DNA of 64,000 bases from Marinimicrobium sp038419845 (GCF_038419845.1 NZ_JBCAQT010000017.1:42406-106405), one strand, 5' to 3'; positions 35,769 through 45,182 are shown, counted from the stretch's first letter. A program made the numbers and translations. The notes: generated by a model not told the origin, from the letters alone.

Positions 35769-37364
35769 TTACCAGGCCTGAGGCGGTGTCTCGGGGTTGA
35801 TCACCTCAGTCGACACGCCAGTGCCGAATTGCACGTCCTCCTCGCTCAGGCCGTCGTTCAGATAAATGGCGCCGGTGTAGCCACCCTCCAGACGCAGCGG
35901 GCCGCCGCTGACATTGTCCGTCAGGTTGACGCCGTTGAAGTGCACCTCATAGGAGTCGTTGACCGTCATCGCCAGCGAATCCGACTCGATGGTAACGTTG
36001 TTCATCACCATATTTTTCACCCGGGTGATGCGCGCGCCCATCTCGGCGTTTTTCACGCTGATGTTGGTCAGGGTAATGTCCTCCAGCCACTTCTCGGGCA
36101 GGCCGATCAGTGAGATGGCCGTGGGCACCCCGTCGATGGTGACATCGCTGATGTTGATGTTGCGCACGGTGGGCGCCACGCCGGTGGCTTCGGGGCCGGT
36201 GTAGAAACTGTTGAAGTTGATGGCCTCGTAGGTGATGTTCTTCATGGTGACATCTTCCACAAAGATGTTCTCGATCACGTTGCCGCGACCGCGTTCGGTT
36301 TTGAAGCGGATGCCCCGATCGGCGCCGTCGAACAGGGCGTCGTGTACGTACACATTGCGCAGCCCGCCTGAAGTCTCGCTGCCGAACACCACGCCGCCGC
36401 TACCGGTGCGCACGTTTTTGGCTTCAAAATGGCGCACGACCACATTTTCGGTGGGGATGTCGATCTCCAGTGCCTCTTCGTTCAGACCGGATTTGAGCAC
36501 CACGGCATCGTCGCCGGTCTGGAAGTGGTTGTATTCAATCAACACGTTTTTGGACGAGTCCACCACCAGACCATCACCGTTGGGAGCCCGTAGGCTGTCC
36601 ACACTGATGTCGCGCACGATGATGTTCTCGCTGTAAATCAGGTGAACATTCCACATGGGCGAATCCAGCAGGCTGATGCCCTCCACCAGAATGTCTTCAG
36701 ACTTCCAGAACACGATAAAGCTCGGGCGCATGCCTTCCATTCCGGCACCCTTACCGAAATCGCGACGCGAGAGCGGCACCTGGGTGGCAATCGCACGCGG
36801 GGGTGGGCCGTGTTCTTCAAACCATTCCCACCAGTGATCGCCCTGGGCATCAAAGCGGCCCTTGCCGGTGATGGCCACGTTCTTCACGTGCGCGGCGTAA
36901 ATCATGGGGGAGTAGTTGTAGGCCTCCACCCCTTCGTGCCGCTGCGGGACCACGGGCAGGTAGTCGTTCTTGTTTTCGCTGAACAGCACCTCGGCGCCGT
37001 CGGCCAGGTGCAGGTTGACGTGACTCTTCAGGTGGATCGGCCCGCTGAGCCATTGGCCCGCGGGGATGAGCACGCGGCCGCCGCCGGCTTTGTTGGCCTC
37101 ATCGATGGCTTTGTGTACCGCATCGGTGATGAGGTTGCGCGAATCGTTGCTCATTTCCTGAGCGCCGAAATCCCGGATGTTGAAGGTCCGGTCGGGAAAG
37201 CTCTGGCGCTCCAGCTGGGGCATGTCGAACGGCGGGTCCAGGGGCGCGATGTCACTGGGCACATCGCTCATCTGGGCCGAGGCGGGCAGCCCCAGGGCCA
37301 ACAGACCCGCGGCGAGCAGCGCTCGGGCGCGGCTCAGGGGCCTGTGGGTAGTTGATACGAACAT
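35769..37364 (-). CDS. Secreted GH28 family glycosidase (polygalacturonase-like)
   Basis: A 531-residue secreted enzyme. The start at 37364 has GGGAG upstream; the TTG at 37382 is less likely. Signal peptide about 1-30 (ending LPASAQ). The right-handed beta-helix of GH28 shows PNGDGLVVDSSKNV (normally NTDG), the catalytic pair in FQTGDDAVVLKSG, TGSGGVVFGSETSGG (normally GHGG) and RGIRFKT (the RIK site). The acid residues are kept but the site-III His is Ser. It probably attacks pectin-type galacturonans, perhaps from chain ends, but the changed motif leaves the substrate open. It is the only pectin-type gene in the window. Terminated by the hairpin at 35.7 kb. Confidence 0.85.
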   Translation of the reverse strand: MFVSTTHRPLSRARALLAAGLLALGLPASAQMSDVPSDIAPLDPPFDMPQLERQSFPDRTFNIRDFGAQEMSNDSRNLITDAVHKAIDEANKAGGGRVLIPAGQWLSGPIHLKSHVNLHLADGAEVLFSENKNDYLPVVPQRHEGVEAYNYSPMIYAAHVKNVAITGKGRFDAQGDHWWEWFEEHGPPPRAIATQVPLSRRDFGKGAGMEGMRPSFIVFWKSEDILVEGISLLDSPMWNVHLIYSENIIVRDISVDSLRAPNGDGLVVDSSKNVLIEYNHFQTGDDAVVLKSGLNEEALEIDIPTENVVVRHFEAKNVRTGSGGVVFGSETSGGLRNVYVHDALFDGADRGIRFKTERGRGNVIENIFVEDVTMKNITYEAINFNSFYTGPEATGVAPTVRNINISDVTIDGVPTAISLIGLPEKWLEDITLTNISVKNAEMGARITRVKNMVMNNVTIESDSLAMTVNDSYEVHFNGVNLTDNVSGGPLRLEGGYTGAIYLNDGLSEEDVQFGTGVSTEVINPETPPQAW

Positions 37365-37397
37365 AATATGACTCCCGGTCAAAAGTGCTTATTGGCG

Positions 37398-37424
37398 TTT
37401 ATAAGTTTATTGACATTTATAAGT
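37398..37424. repeat. TTTATAAGT direct repeat upstream of GH28
   Basis: Nine-base copies at 37398-37406 and 37416-37424 start 18 bp apart, 34-60 bp upstream of the GH28 start codon. They fall where promoter or regulator sites are expected. A -10-like TATACT reads on the minus strand just beyond them. No regulator can be named. Confidence 0.35.
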
Positions 37425-37525
37425 ATAGGTATGTGCATTGATTGCGGCCCGAAACGGGCCGATCAACGGGTCAATATTAGCACTTTTCGTTCGCTCCGGT
37501 CACAGCGGTGGGCGCGAGGGGGATC

Positions 37526-38902
37526 TCAAAATCGCCAGAGCCGCTTGATCAGCAGGATTCCGGCGCAGATCAGCCCGACAATCAGTGCCAGCCAGAAGCC
37601 ATCGGCTCCGAGCGAGGGCACCAGCCAGTCGGTAAAAGTCAGGGCATAACCCAGGGGCAGGCACAGGCCCCAGAAGGACAGCAGCATGATGAACAGCGGA
37701 ATGCGGGTGTCCCGGTAACCGCGCAGGGCGCTGATGGCGGTCACCTGCAGGACGTCGGCAATCTGGAAAATGGCGCCGAAGAGCAACAGCCGGGTGGCGA
37801 CGGCTCTGACTTCCTCATCGCTGGTATAGAGCGCGACCAGCAACTCGCGTCCGAACAGCAGCATGGGCATATAGATCAGGGCAATGCCCAGGGCCAGCAG
37901 CAGGGTACTGCGGGCCAGCAGGCGGGCCACCGCCGGAGTGCCGGCCCCCATCAGAAAACTCACCCTCAAGGTCAGTGCCATGCCCAGACTCAGCGGCAGC
38001 ATGAACACCACCGAGATGATGTTGAGCACGATCTGGTGTCCGGCCACCACCGTGGCCCCCAGCGGCGCCAGAAACAGGGCGATCACCGCAAACATGCTCA
38101 CTTCCACAAACATACTGGCCCCGATGGGCAGTCCCAGGCGCAGCAGCTGGGTGATACGGCTCCAGGAGGGGCGGGCCCAGTCGGCCAGCAGATGGTAGGC
38201 GCGGTAGTGGCGGCTGCGGTTGAGGTAGGCGAGCATGATCAGCGCGGCCAGGCCATTGGACAGAGCCGTGGCCCAGCCACAGCCCACGCCGCCAAAAGCG
38301 GGCAGGCCCAGCTTGCCGTAGATGAAGATGTAGTTCAGGGGAAGGTTGAACAGCGCCGCCAGCAGCGATACCGCCATGATCACCCGGGTGTGGCCCAGCC
38401 CGTCGGTCAGGCCCCTCAGGGCGGTGATCAACAAGAGGGCGGGCACACCCCAGACAAAGGCACCGAGGTAGCCCCGGGTGATGTTCGCCGTGGCCGCCTC
38501 CAGCCCCAGTAGCGGCAGCAGGGGGCCGGCGCTGAGCAGCAGGGCGATCATCAGCACCGCGGAGCCGGCGGCGATGTACAGGCCCTGCCAGGTGATGGGC
38601 ATGATCCGCTCGCGTTCGCCCGAGCCCAGGTAGCCGGAGATGGTTGGCTGAAGGGCGCTCAGCACGCCGAAAAAGAACAATAAAACCGGCATCCAGAGGC
38701 TACTGCCGATGCCCACGGCCGCCAGGTCTTCGGCGCTGTAGTGGCCGGCCATGATGGTATCGATGACGCCATTGGCCATCTGCGCCAGCTGCGCCACCAG
38801 AATGGGGCCGCCAAGCAGGCCCAGGGTCTTCCACTCGGCCAGAATCTGGGCAAAACGACCGCCGGAGGGGCGGGTCGGTAGTGGCTGTTGGCTCTCGTCC
38901 AT
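37526..38902 (-). CDS. MATE-family multidrug/sodium antiporter (NorM type)
   Basis: A 458-residue membrane protein with 12 hydrophobic segments in two similar halves. MATE features are GPILVAQLAQMANGVIDTIMAGHYSAEDLAAVGIGSSLW at the start, ALRGLTDGLGHTR mid-protein and the repeat-half features GLPIGASMFVEVSMFAVIALFLAPLGATVVAGHQI and ISALRGYRDTRIP. The family exports cationic drugs and dyes using a sodium or proton gradient. The gene stands alone. The downstream flank (37383-37525) separates it from the GH28 promoter. Confidence 0.92.
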   Translation of the reverse strand: MDESQQPLPTRPSGGRFAQILAEWKTLGLLGGPILVAQLAQMANGVIDTIMAGHYSAEDLAAVGIGSSLWMPVLLFFFGVLSALQPTISGYLGSGERERIMPITWQGLYIAAGSAVLMIALLLSAGPLLPLLGLEAATANITRGYLGAFVWGVPALLLITALRGLTDGLGHTRVIMAVSLLAALFNLPLNYIFIYGKLGLPAFGGVGCGWATALSNGLAALIMLAYLNRSRHYRAYHLLADWARPSWSRITQLLRLGLPIGASMFVEVSMFAVIALFLAPLGATVVAGHQIVLNIISVVFMLPLSLGMALTLRVSFLMGAGTPAVARLLARSTLLLALGIALIYMPMLLFGRELLVALYTSDEEVRAVATRLLLFGAIFQIADVLQVTAISALRGYRDTRIPLFIMLLSFWGLCLPLGYALTFTDWLVPSLGADGFWLALIVGLICAGILLIKRLWRF

Positions 38903-39043
38903 CGGGACATCATTCCTGGGGCAGTCTCGGGCGGGACACTATAACCGACTTGCGCCCGGCTTTGGGAAAAGCCCTTGACCTCGAAAGCCAAGGCCCCACA
39001 ATAACGCCCCATATACCCCAACTTTCTACACGGCCGATCGTAG

Positions 39044-39070
39044 GGCGGATAAGCCTAAGGCGCATCCGCC
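39044..39070. repeat. REP-like intergenic palindrome
   Basis: Arms GGCGGAT and ATCCGCC enclose an inner GCC-TAA-GGC, and the unit is preceded by GTAG and followed by seven A. This resembles the short palindromic units scattered between genes in many gammaproteobacteria. It lies in the 199-bp gap between the MATE gene and radA. No second copy was seen in this window. Confidence 0.5.
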
Positions 39071-39101
39071 AAAAAAATTCATCATAAATCCGGAGCCCAA
39101 C

Positions 39102-40478
39102 TTGGCCACCAAATCCAAAAGCAAAACCGCCTACGTCTGTAACGAATGCGGCGCTGACTTCACCAAATGGCAGGGCCAGTGCAGCGAATGCGGCACCTGG
39201 AACAGCCTCTCGGAAGTGCGCCTGGGCCCCACGCCCAGCAACCGCTCCGCCCGTTTTGAGGGCTATGCCGGTGGCCGCAGCGCCGAGGTCCAGACCCTGG
39301 CGGAAATCAGCCTGGAGGATGTCCCCCGCCTGAGTTCGGGCGCGGGTGAATTTGACCGGGTGCTGGGCGGGGGCTTTGTCGCCGGCTCGGTGGTGCTGAT
39401 TGGCGGTCACCCCGGCGCGGGCAAAAGTACCCTCCTGTTGCAGACCCTGTGCCACCTGGCCGGCCAGATGTCGGCGCTCTATGTCACTGGTGAGGAATCC
39501 ATGCAGCAGGTGGCCATGCGCGCCCAGCGTCTGGGCGTGGCCACCGACAAGCTGCAGATGCTGAGCGAAACCAATGTGGAGAGCATCTGCGCCACCGCGC
39601 AGAAAATCGCGCCCAAGGTCATGGTGGTGGACTCCATTCAGGTGGTGCACATGGCCGATATCCAGTCCGCCCCGGGCTCGGTATCCCAGGTGCGCGAGAG
39701 CGCCGCCTACCTCACCCGCTTTGCCAAGCAGACCGGGACGGTGGTGATTCTGGTGGGGCACGTCACCAAAGACGGCTCCCTGGCCGGGCCCAAGGTGCTG
39801 GAGCACATGATTGACTGCTCGATCCTGCTGGAGGGCGACAACGACTCGCGCTTTCGCACCCTGCGCGGCACCAAAAACCGTTTTGGTGCCGTAAACGAGC
39901 TGGGGGTGTTCGCCATGACCGAACAGGGCATGAAGGCGGTGAATAACCCTTCGGCCATTTTTCTGCAGCGGGCCGACGAAATCTCCTCCGGTTCGGTGGT
40001 CATGGTCATGTGGGAGGGCACCCGCCCGCTGTTGGTGGAGATCCAGGCGCTGGTGGACGATAGCCACACTGGCAATCCGCGCCGGGTGGCGGTGGGGCTG
40101 GATCAGAACCGCCTGGCCATGTTGCTGGCGGTACTGCATCGCCACGGCGGCATCATGATGGCGGACCAGGATGTGTTCGTGAATGTGGTGGGCGGCGTGC
40201 GCGTGATGGAAACCAGCGCCGACCTGGCGCTGCTGCTCGCCATCGTCTCCAGTTTTCGCGACCGGCCCCTGCCCGAGGATCTGATGGTGTTCGGAGAGGT
40301 GGGGCTCTCGGGCGAAATCCGGCCGGTGCCGAGCGGCCAGGAGCGTCTGCGCGAGGCGGCCAAGCACGGTTTCAGAAAGGCGATTGTCCCCAAAGGGAAT
40401 GCGCCGCGAGAGAAAAAAGAAGGGCTGGAAGTGATCGCTGTGCGCAACCTTTCCGAAGCACTGGATGCGATTGAATAG
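39102..40478 (+). CDS. radA: DNA repair protein RadA
   Basis: A 458-residue protein starting at TTG (39102), preceded by a GGAG site. The N-terminal four-Cys zinc finger reads CNECGADFTKWQGQCSECG. The RecA-like core has Walker A GGHPGAGKST, Walker B VMVVDSIQ and the RadA signature KNRFGAVNELG. The C-terminal Lon-protease-like domain (about 330-458) contains LPEDLMVFGEVGLSGEIRPV. RadA promotes branch migration in recombinational repair. Length and domains are typical. Confidence 0.96.
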   Translation: MATKSKSKTAYVCNECGADFTKWQGQCSECGTWNSLSEVRLGPTPSNRSARFEGYAGGRSAEVQTLAEISLEDVPRLSSGAGEFDRVLGGGFVAGSVVLIGGHPGAGKSTLLLQTLCHLAGQMSALYVTGEESMQQVAMRAQRLGVATDKLQMLSETNVESICATAQKIAPKVMVVDSIQVVHMADIQSAPGSVSQVRESAAYLTRFAKQTGTVVILVGHVTKDGSLAGPKVLEHMIDCSILLEGDNDSRFRTLRGTKNRFGAVNELGVFAMTEQGMKAVNNPSAIFLQRADEISSGSVVMVMWEGTRPLLVEIQALVDDSHTGNPRRVAVGLDQNRLAMLLAVLHRHGGIMMADQDVFVNVVGGVRVMETSADLALLLAIVSSFRDRPLPEDLMVFGEVGLSGEIRPVPSGQERLREAAKHGFRKAIVPKGNAPREKKEGLEVIAVRNLSEALDAIE

Positions 40479-40639
40479 AGAGAATGTATCAGGTGTGAGG
40501 AGTTGGGTGCCTTCTCAACCCCCTCTGCTATCCTGTAGAGTGTTTGGGCTTAAACGTCTTGATCTGTCGTCCCGTGTCGTCGCCGCGAAGGAAAATCCAG
40601 CTGAGGCAGGGTTTTTAACGCAAAAAGAGGAATAAGCGT

Positions 40640-42253
40640 ATGAAGTCGGAAGAGTTGGCCAAAATTGAGGCCGAATACCAGACCGATTACCAGGTCGGTC
40701 AGGATAACTTTCAAAAATGGGGCCTGGATCTACACAACCGGGTGTTTTTCGTCAGTGCTCTGCTGGTGCTGGTGTTCGTCATTGGCACCCTCATCTTTCC
40801 CGGTCCCGCCAATACCGCGCTGACCGGTGCCCGCGACTGGGCCATCGGCAATTTCGACTGGGTGTTTATTGGCAGTGCCAACATATTCGTCCTTTTCTGT
40901 GTGGCATTGATCTTCATGCCGGTGAGCAAAATCCGCCTGGGTGGGCAAGACGCCAAGCCGGAGTTTTCCCGCTTCTCATGGTTCGCCATGTTGTTTGCGG
41001 CCGGTATGGGCATCGGCCTGATGTTCTGGAGTGTGGCCGAGCCCACCGCCTACTTTCACGGCGCCTGGTACGGGGCGCCTTTTGGTGGCGAGACCGGTAC
41101 GGAAGAGGCGGCCCGCAATGCCATGGGCGCCACCATGTTTCACTGGGGTATTCACCCCTGGGCCATCTACGGCATTGTGGCCTTGTCGCTCGGGTTTTTC
41201 ACCTACAACAAGGGCATGCCCCTGACTATTCGCTCGGCTTTTTACCCTCTGCTGGGTGATCGGGTCTGGGGCCCGATCGGTCATGTCATCGATACCGTCG
41301 CGGTGGTAGCCACCATCTTTGGTCTGGCCACGTCTCTGGGCTTTGGTGCGCAGCAGGCCGCCGCCGGTCTGGATTTTCTGTTTGATATCGGCAAAGGCAT
41401 CAACGTCCAGGTGGCCATCATCACCGGCGTGACCGCCGTCGCTGTGTTCTCGGTTATTCGCGGGATTGAAGGCGGCGTCAAACTGTTATCCAACATCAAC
41501 ATGATTATCGCCCTGATACTGGTGGCGTTTGTCTTCTTTGCCGGTGGTATTCTCAATTCGCTCGGTTGGATTGCCACTACAACCGGCGCCTACCTGCGCG
41601 ACGTGGTGCCGCTGAGTAACTGGATCGGCCGGGACGATGAGGCCTGGTTCCACGGTTGGACAGTCTTTTACTGGGCCTGGTGGATTTCCTGGTCGCCCTT
41701 CGTCGGCATGTTCATTGCCCGGGTTTCCAAGGGTCGTACCGTGCGCGAGTTCATGATCGCCGTGCTGCTGGTGCCCACGGTGATCACGATCATCTGGATG
41801 GGTGTTTTCGGTGGCAATGGTTTGACTCAGGCGCTCAATGGCGTGGGTGAGCTGGCCGAGGGGCTCAGCAGTGCCGACCTGGCCCTGTTCCAGATGCTGC
41901 AGAATCTGCCGTTGACCGAAATCACTTCCTTGCTGGCGATTTTGCTGGTGCTGGTGTTCTTTGTGACCTCTTCGGATTCCGGTTCACTGGTCATCGACAG
42001 CATCACCGCCGGCGGTAAGATCGATGCGCCCGTGACCCAGCGTATTTTCTGGGCGGTCATGGAAGGTGTGATCGCGGCTGTTCTGCTGTTTGTGGGCGGC
42101 GACGATGCCTTGTCGGCGCTGCAAAGTGGTGCCGTGACCACCGGTCTGCCGTTTGCGATCATCCTGTTGCTGATGTGCATCAGTCTTTACAAAGGCCTGC
42201 ACCACGAACAACGACTGATTCTAGCGAGAGCCAACCTTGAACCAAGCCGATAG
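40640..42253 (+). CDS. BCCT family betaine/choline/carnitine transporter
   Basis: A 537-residue membrane protein with 12 hydrophobic segments. BCCT signatures are FAAGMGIGLMFWSVAEP, FHWGIHPWAIYG and WTVFYWAWWISWSPFVGMFIARVSKGRTVREF, which includes the Trp-rich substrate-binding region. FVTSSDSGSLV follows in the C-terminal half. The family imports quaternary amines such as glycine betaine with sodium or protons for osmoprotection. This fits the salt-type transporters elsewhere in the window. There is an AGAGGA site before the ATG and a clean terminator after the gene, so it is monocistronic. Confidence 0.93.
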   Translation: MKSEELAKIEAEYQTDYQVGQDNFQKWGLDLHNRVFFVSALLVLVFVIGTLIFPGPANTALTGARDWAIGNFDWVFIGSANIFVLFCVALIFMPVSKIRLGGQDAKPEFSRFSWFAMLFAAGMGIGLMFWSVAEPTAYFHGAWYGAPFGGETGTEEAARNAMGATMFHWGIHPWAIYGIVALSLGFFTYNKGMPLTIRSAFYPLLGDRVWGPIGHVIDTVAVVATIFGLATSLGFGAQQAAAGLDFLFDIGKGINVQVAIITGVTAVAVFSVIRGIEGGVKLLSNINMIIALILVAFVFFAGGILNSLGWIATTTGAYLRDVVPLSNWIGRDDEAWFHGWTVFYWAWWISWSPFVGMFIARVSKGRTVREFMIAVLLVPTVITIIWMGVFGGNGLTQALNGVGELAEGLSSADLALFQMLQNLPLTEITSLLAILLVLVFFVTSSDSGSLVIDSITAGGKIDAPVTQRIFWAVMEGVIAAVLLFVGGDDALSALQSGAVTTGLPFAIILLLMCISLYKGLHHEQRLILARANLEPSR

Positions 42254-42278
42254 CGGCCAAGGTTGTTTGATGTGATTC

Positions 42279-42305
42279 AAAGCCCGGCACCGCCGGGCTT
42301 TTTTG
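42279..42305 (+). terminator. Rho-independent terminator of the BCCT gene
   Basis: An AAGCCCGGC/GCCGGGCTT stem with a three-base loop, followed by a T-tract, 26 bp after the stop codon. Confidence 0.93.
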
Positions 42306-42363
42306 CATCAGCCCCTCTCCGGTCTATACTGAGTGTGTTCAAATTCCTGGCAGGGGGCGCATA

Positions 42364-44250
42364 GTGGAAGTCGAAGTACTCGAAATACGCGATCATATGG
42401 GGCAGCACCCCCCCTTCGACATGCTCTCCGATGACGAGTTGGATGAACTGGCGGGCCAGGTGGAAGTGACCTATTTTCGCGCCGGCACCCAGATACTGGA
42501 GCTGCACCAGGACATTGCCGACCTCTACTACATTCGCAGCGGCGCGGTGGAAGTTTTTCGTCCGCGTGGCGAGCTCTATAACCGCCTGAGCGAAGGCGAT
42601 ATCTTTGGCCATTTTGGCCTGTTGCGCAATCGCAAGGTGCGCTTCCCCGCGCGGGCGTTGGAAGATTCGCTCATTTACCTGGTGCCCTACGACAGCTTCG
42701 AGCGGATGTGCGCCCAGAATGAGCAATTCGCCGAGTTTGTCGAGGCCGAGGGGCCACGCCTCAAGGCCACCGTCGAGCAACTGCGTCGGGACAACACCCT
42801 GGTGATGACCCGGGTGCGCAAACTACTCACGCACGCCCCCGAATTCATTGGCATGAGTGAGACGGTGCAGACCGCTGCGCGCCAGATGCGCGACAACAAT
42901 GTGTCGGCGCTGTTGGTGCTGGCTTCTCAAGGCCTGGGCGACCAGTTGCGCCGCTTGCAGGGGTTGTTGACCGAACACGACCTGGTCGCTCGCGGACTGA
43001 GTGAAGGTTGCACTCCCGAGACTCAAGTCAGTGAGCTGATGACGCCGAATCCGGTGACCATTCAATCGGATGAGTCGGTGTACGAGGCCATGCTCACCAT
43101 GCTGCGCCACAATGTTCACCATCTGCCGGTGCTGCGTCGGCGCGAGGTGGTGGGCATGCTGCACCTGTCGGATATCATCCGTTATGAAACCAACAGCAGC
43201 CTCTATCTGGTGAACAGTATTTATCATCAGACCCGGTTGTCCGGTTTGAGCCAGCTGGCCGACGACGCCCGCCGGACGTTTGTCAGTATGGTGAAAGAGG
43301 GAGCGGATTCAGACATGGTGGGGAGCGCCCTGTCCACCATCGGCCGCAGTTTTACCCGCCGGCTGCTGGAGTTGGCCGAGGAGGAGCTGGGGCCGCCCCC
43401 GGTCCCCTACTGCTTTATGGCGCTGGGGTCGATGGCACGCAACGAGCAGACCATTGTGACCGACCAGGACAACGCCATGGTGTTGAGCGATGACTATGAC
43501 CCCAAACAACATCGTGAGTATTTTCTTACCCTGGCCAAGCGCGTCAGCGATGGCCTGAACGCCTGTGGCTATCCCTACTGCACGGGCGATGTGATGGCGA
43601 CCAATGACAAGTGGCGTCAGCCATTGAGCGTCTGGCGAGAGGTGTTTACCGACTGGATCATGAATCCCAACGCGGAGAAACTGCTGCACTCGTCCATCTT
43701 TTTCGATCTGGACAGTGTCTACGGCGAAGAGGAGTTTGTGGAAAGCCTCAAGGATCTGGTGGTCGAGATGGCACCCAATCATCCGAAGTTTCTGGCGGCC
43801 CTGGCACGCAATGCCATCAACCGCACACCGCCGCTGGGGTTGTTCCGCAACTTCGTCATGGAACCCGATGGTCGTCACCGGGACACCATCAACCTCAAGC
43901 GGCGTGGCACGGCGCCGCTAACTGACCTGATTCGCGTGCACGCCCTGGCGGCGGGCTCGCGCGCGCAGAACTCCTTCGAGCGTCTCAACGACATCGGCGA
44001 AACCCGCCTGCTGCCCGAAGGTGTCAGTGAACGGCTCAAGGATGCGCTCGAGTTCATCGCCATGATGCGTATCCGCCATCAGGTTCACAACCTGGATCAG
44101 GGCGAGGAGCCCAACAACAGTATTCGTCCGGACATCGTCTCGGCCGATGAGCGGCACAGTTTGAAGGCGGCGTTTCAGGCCCTGAGCAACGCACAGCGGT
44201 TCCTGCAATTCCGCTACCGGGCCACACCCACCCAGGGCGGCCTGAAATGA
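42364..44250 (+). CDS. Cyclic-nucleotide-binding, CBS and DUF294 nucleotidyltransferase-like protein
   Basis: A 628-residue soluble protein starting at GTG 42364 behind a GGGGG site. An N-terminal cNMP-binding-type domain (about 15-140, with EGDIFGHFGLLRN) is followed by two CBS repeats (about 155-285, QVSELMTPNPVTIQSD and GMLHLSDIIRYE). The DUF294 nucleotidyltransferase domain (about 330-470) carries ALGSMARNEQTIVTDQDNAMV, the GS-x-R-x-E and DxD motif. A DUF294 C-terminal helical domain ends the protein. This matches the GlnD-related signal-transduction family often coupled with a DnaQ-like exonuclease, as here (four-base overlap). Physiological target is not known. Confidence 0.9.
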   Translation: MEVEVLEIRDHMGQHPPFDMLSDDELDELAGQVEVTYFRAGTQILELHQDIADLYYIRSGAVEVFRPRGELYNRLSEGDIFGHFGLLRNRKVRFPARALEDSLIYLVPYDSFERMCAQNEQFAEFVEAEGPRLKATVEQLRRDNTLVMTRVRKLLTHAPEFIGMSETVQTAARQMRDNNVSALLVLASQGLGDQLRRLQGLLTEHDLVARGLSEGCTPETQVSELMTPNPVTIQSDESVYEAMLTMLRHNVHHLPVLRRREVVGMLHLSDIIRYETNSSLYLVNSIYHQTRLSGLSQLADDARRTFVSMVKEGADSDMVGSALSTIGRSFTRRLLELAEEELGPPPVPYCFMALGSMARNEQTIVTDQDNAMVLSDDYDPKQHREYFLTLAKRVSDGLNACGYPYCTGDVMATNDKWRQPLSVWREVFTDWIMNPNAEKLLHSSIFFDLDSVYGEEEFVESLKDLVVEMAPNHPKFLAALARNAINRTPPLGLFRNFVMEPDGRHRDTINLKRRGTAPLTDLIRVHALAAGSRAQNSFERLNDIGETRLLPEGVSERLKDALEFIAMMRIRHQVHNLDQGEEPNNSIRPDIVSADERHSLKAAFQALSNAQRFLQFRYRATPTQGGLK

Positions 44251-44978
44251 TCTGGCGCAAAAGTCATAAAACCGCTCAGAGCGATCCCTTTGATTGGGCG
44301 GCCTATCTTGAAGAGCGGGCCAGCGAGTCCACAGATCCGCGGTTGAAACGGTTTTACCAGGCCAAATGGCCAGAGCCGGATACTCCCATCAGTGACGTGC
44401 CCATGGTGGCTCTGGATCTGGAGACCACGGGCCTAGATTCGCAGCGCGATGTGATTGTGAGTATCGGCCTGGTGCCCTTTACCCTGAGTCGAATTCACAG
44501 CCCGAAGGCGCGCTACTGGGTGGTGCGGCCGGACAAACCCCTGACCACCGAATCCATTACCTTTCACCGCATTACTCACAGTGTTGTGGCCAACGCGCCA
44601 GCGCTGAATGCAATGTTTGAAGAGCTGATGCAGTGCCTGGCCGGGCGGCTGGTGGTTGTGCATTTCAAACAGATTGAACGACACTTTCTGAACGCCGCTG
44701 CCAAACAGGTTTTTGGTGACCGATTGCTGTTTCCGGTGATCGATACCATGGCCATTGAACGTAGTCGTTTAAAGCTGGAGCGCTACCGCCGGTGGCGCCA
44801 ATGGCTGGGCCAGCGCCGCCCGTCGCTTCGGCTCAACGACTGCCGACTGCGCTATCACCTGCCGCAGTACGAGGCCCACCACGCGCTGGTGGATGCCCAG
44901 GCGACCGCCGAGTTGCTGCAGGCGCAATTGAGCTATGAGTACAGCCCCGACACCCCGGTCAGTGCGCTTTGGGAATGA
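44247..44978 (+). CDS. DnaQ-like 3'-5' exonuclease partner of the DUF294 protein
   Basis: A 243-residue protein. A 50-residue N-terminal helical region precedes the exonuclease fold. Exo I is VALDLETTGLD (Asp and Glu kept) and Exo III is HHALVDAQATAELL (His and Asp kept). Exo II reads VVVHFKQIERHFL, where the usual Asp is Glu. It begins within the last codon of the DUF294 gene, so the two are made together. It is not the replicative epsilon subunit: it lacks the polymerase-binding tail and sits in a signalling-type pair. The nucleic-acid or nucleotide substrate is unknown. Confidence 0.85.
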   Translation: MIWRKSHKTAQSDPFDWAAYLEERASESTDPRLKRFYQAKWPEPDTPISDVPMVALDLETTGLDSQRDVIVSIGLVPFTLSRIHSPKARYWVVRPDKPLTTESITFHRITHSVVANAPALNAMFEELMQCLAGRLVVVHFKQIERHFLNAAAKQVFGDRLLFPVIDTMAIERSRLKLERYRRWRQWLGQRRPSLRLNDCRLRYHLPQYEAHHALVDAQATAELLQAQLSYEYSPDTPVSALWE

Positions 44979-45182
44979 TCGGGGATCAGTCACAGAGCGG
45001 CTCAGGCACTTGAAGTTGGGCGTGATTTGCGACAAGGTATGGGCTCTCTTTAAGGAGTGAACGTCTACTTTGTTCCCGCCGCGCGGTTGCCATGGGTGTT
45101 CTGCGAACAACCATTCGTCATTACTTGGGGTTAAATGGGCAACTGGCGCTTGATTGAAAACTTTGTCTATCAGGAGATTCCA

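Noticed and set aside
37508..38512. 334-residue Gln/His-rich open frame on the plus strand
   Set aside because: Antisense to the MATE gene. The composition is typical of a shadow frame over hydrophobic codons.
39044..39070. Palindrome considered as a terminator
   Set aside because: The A-tract follows on the plus strand, and no gene ends here on either strand, so the T-tract is on the wrong side for termination.
38910..40367. 485-residue open frame on the minus strand
   Set aside because: Antisense to radA. The His-rich product is an artefact of the opposite frame.
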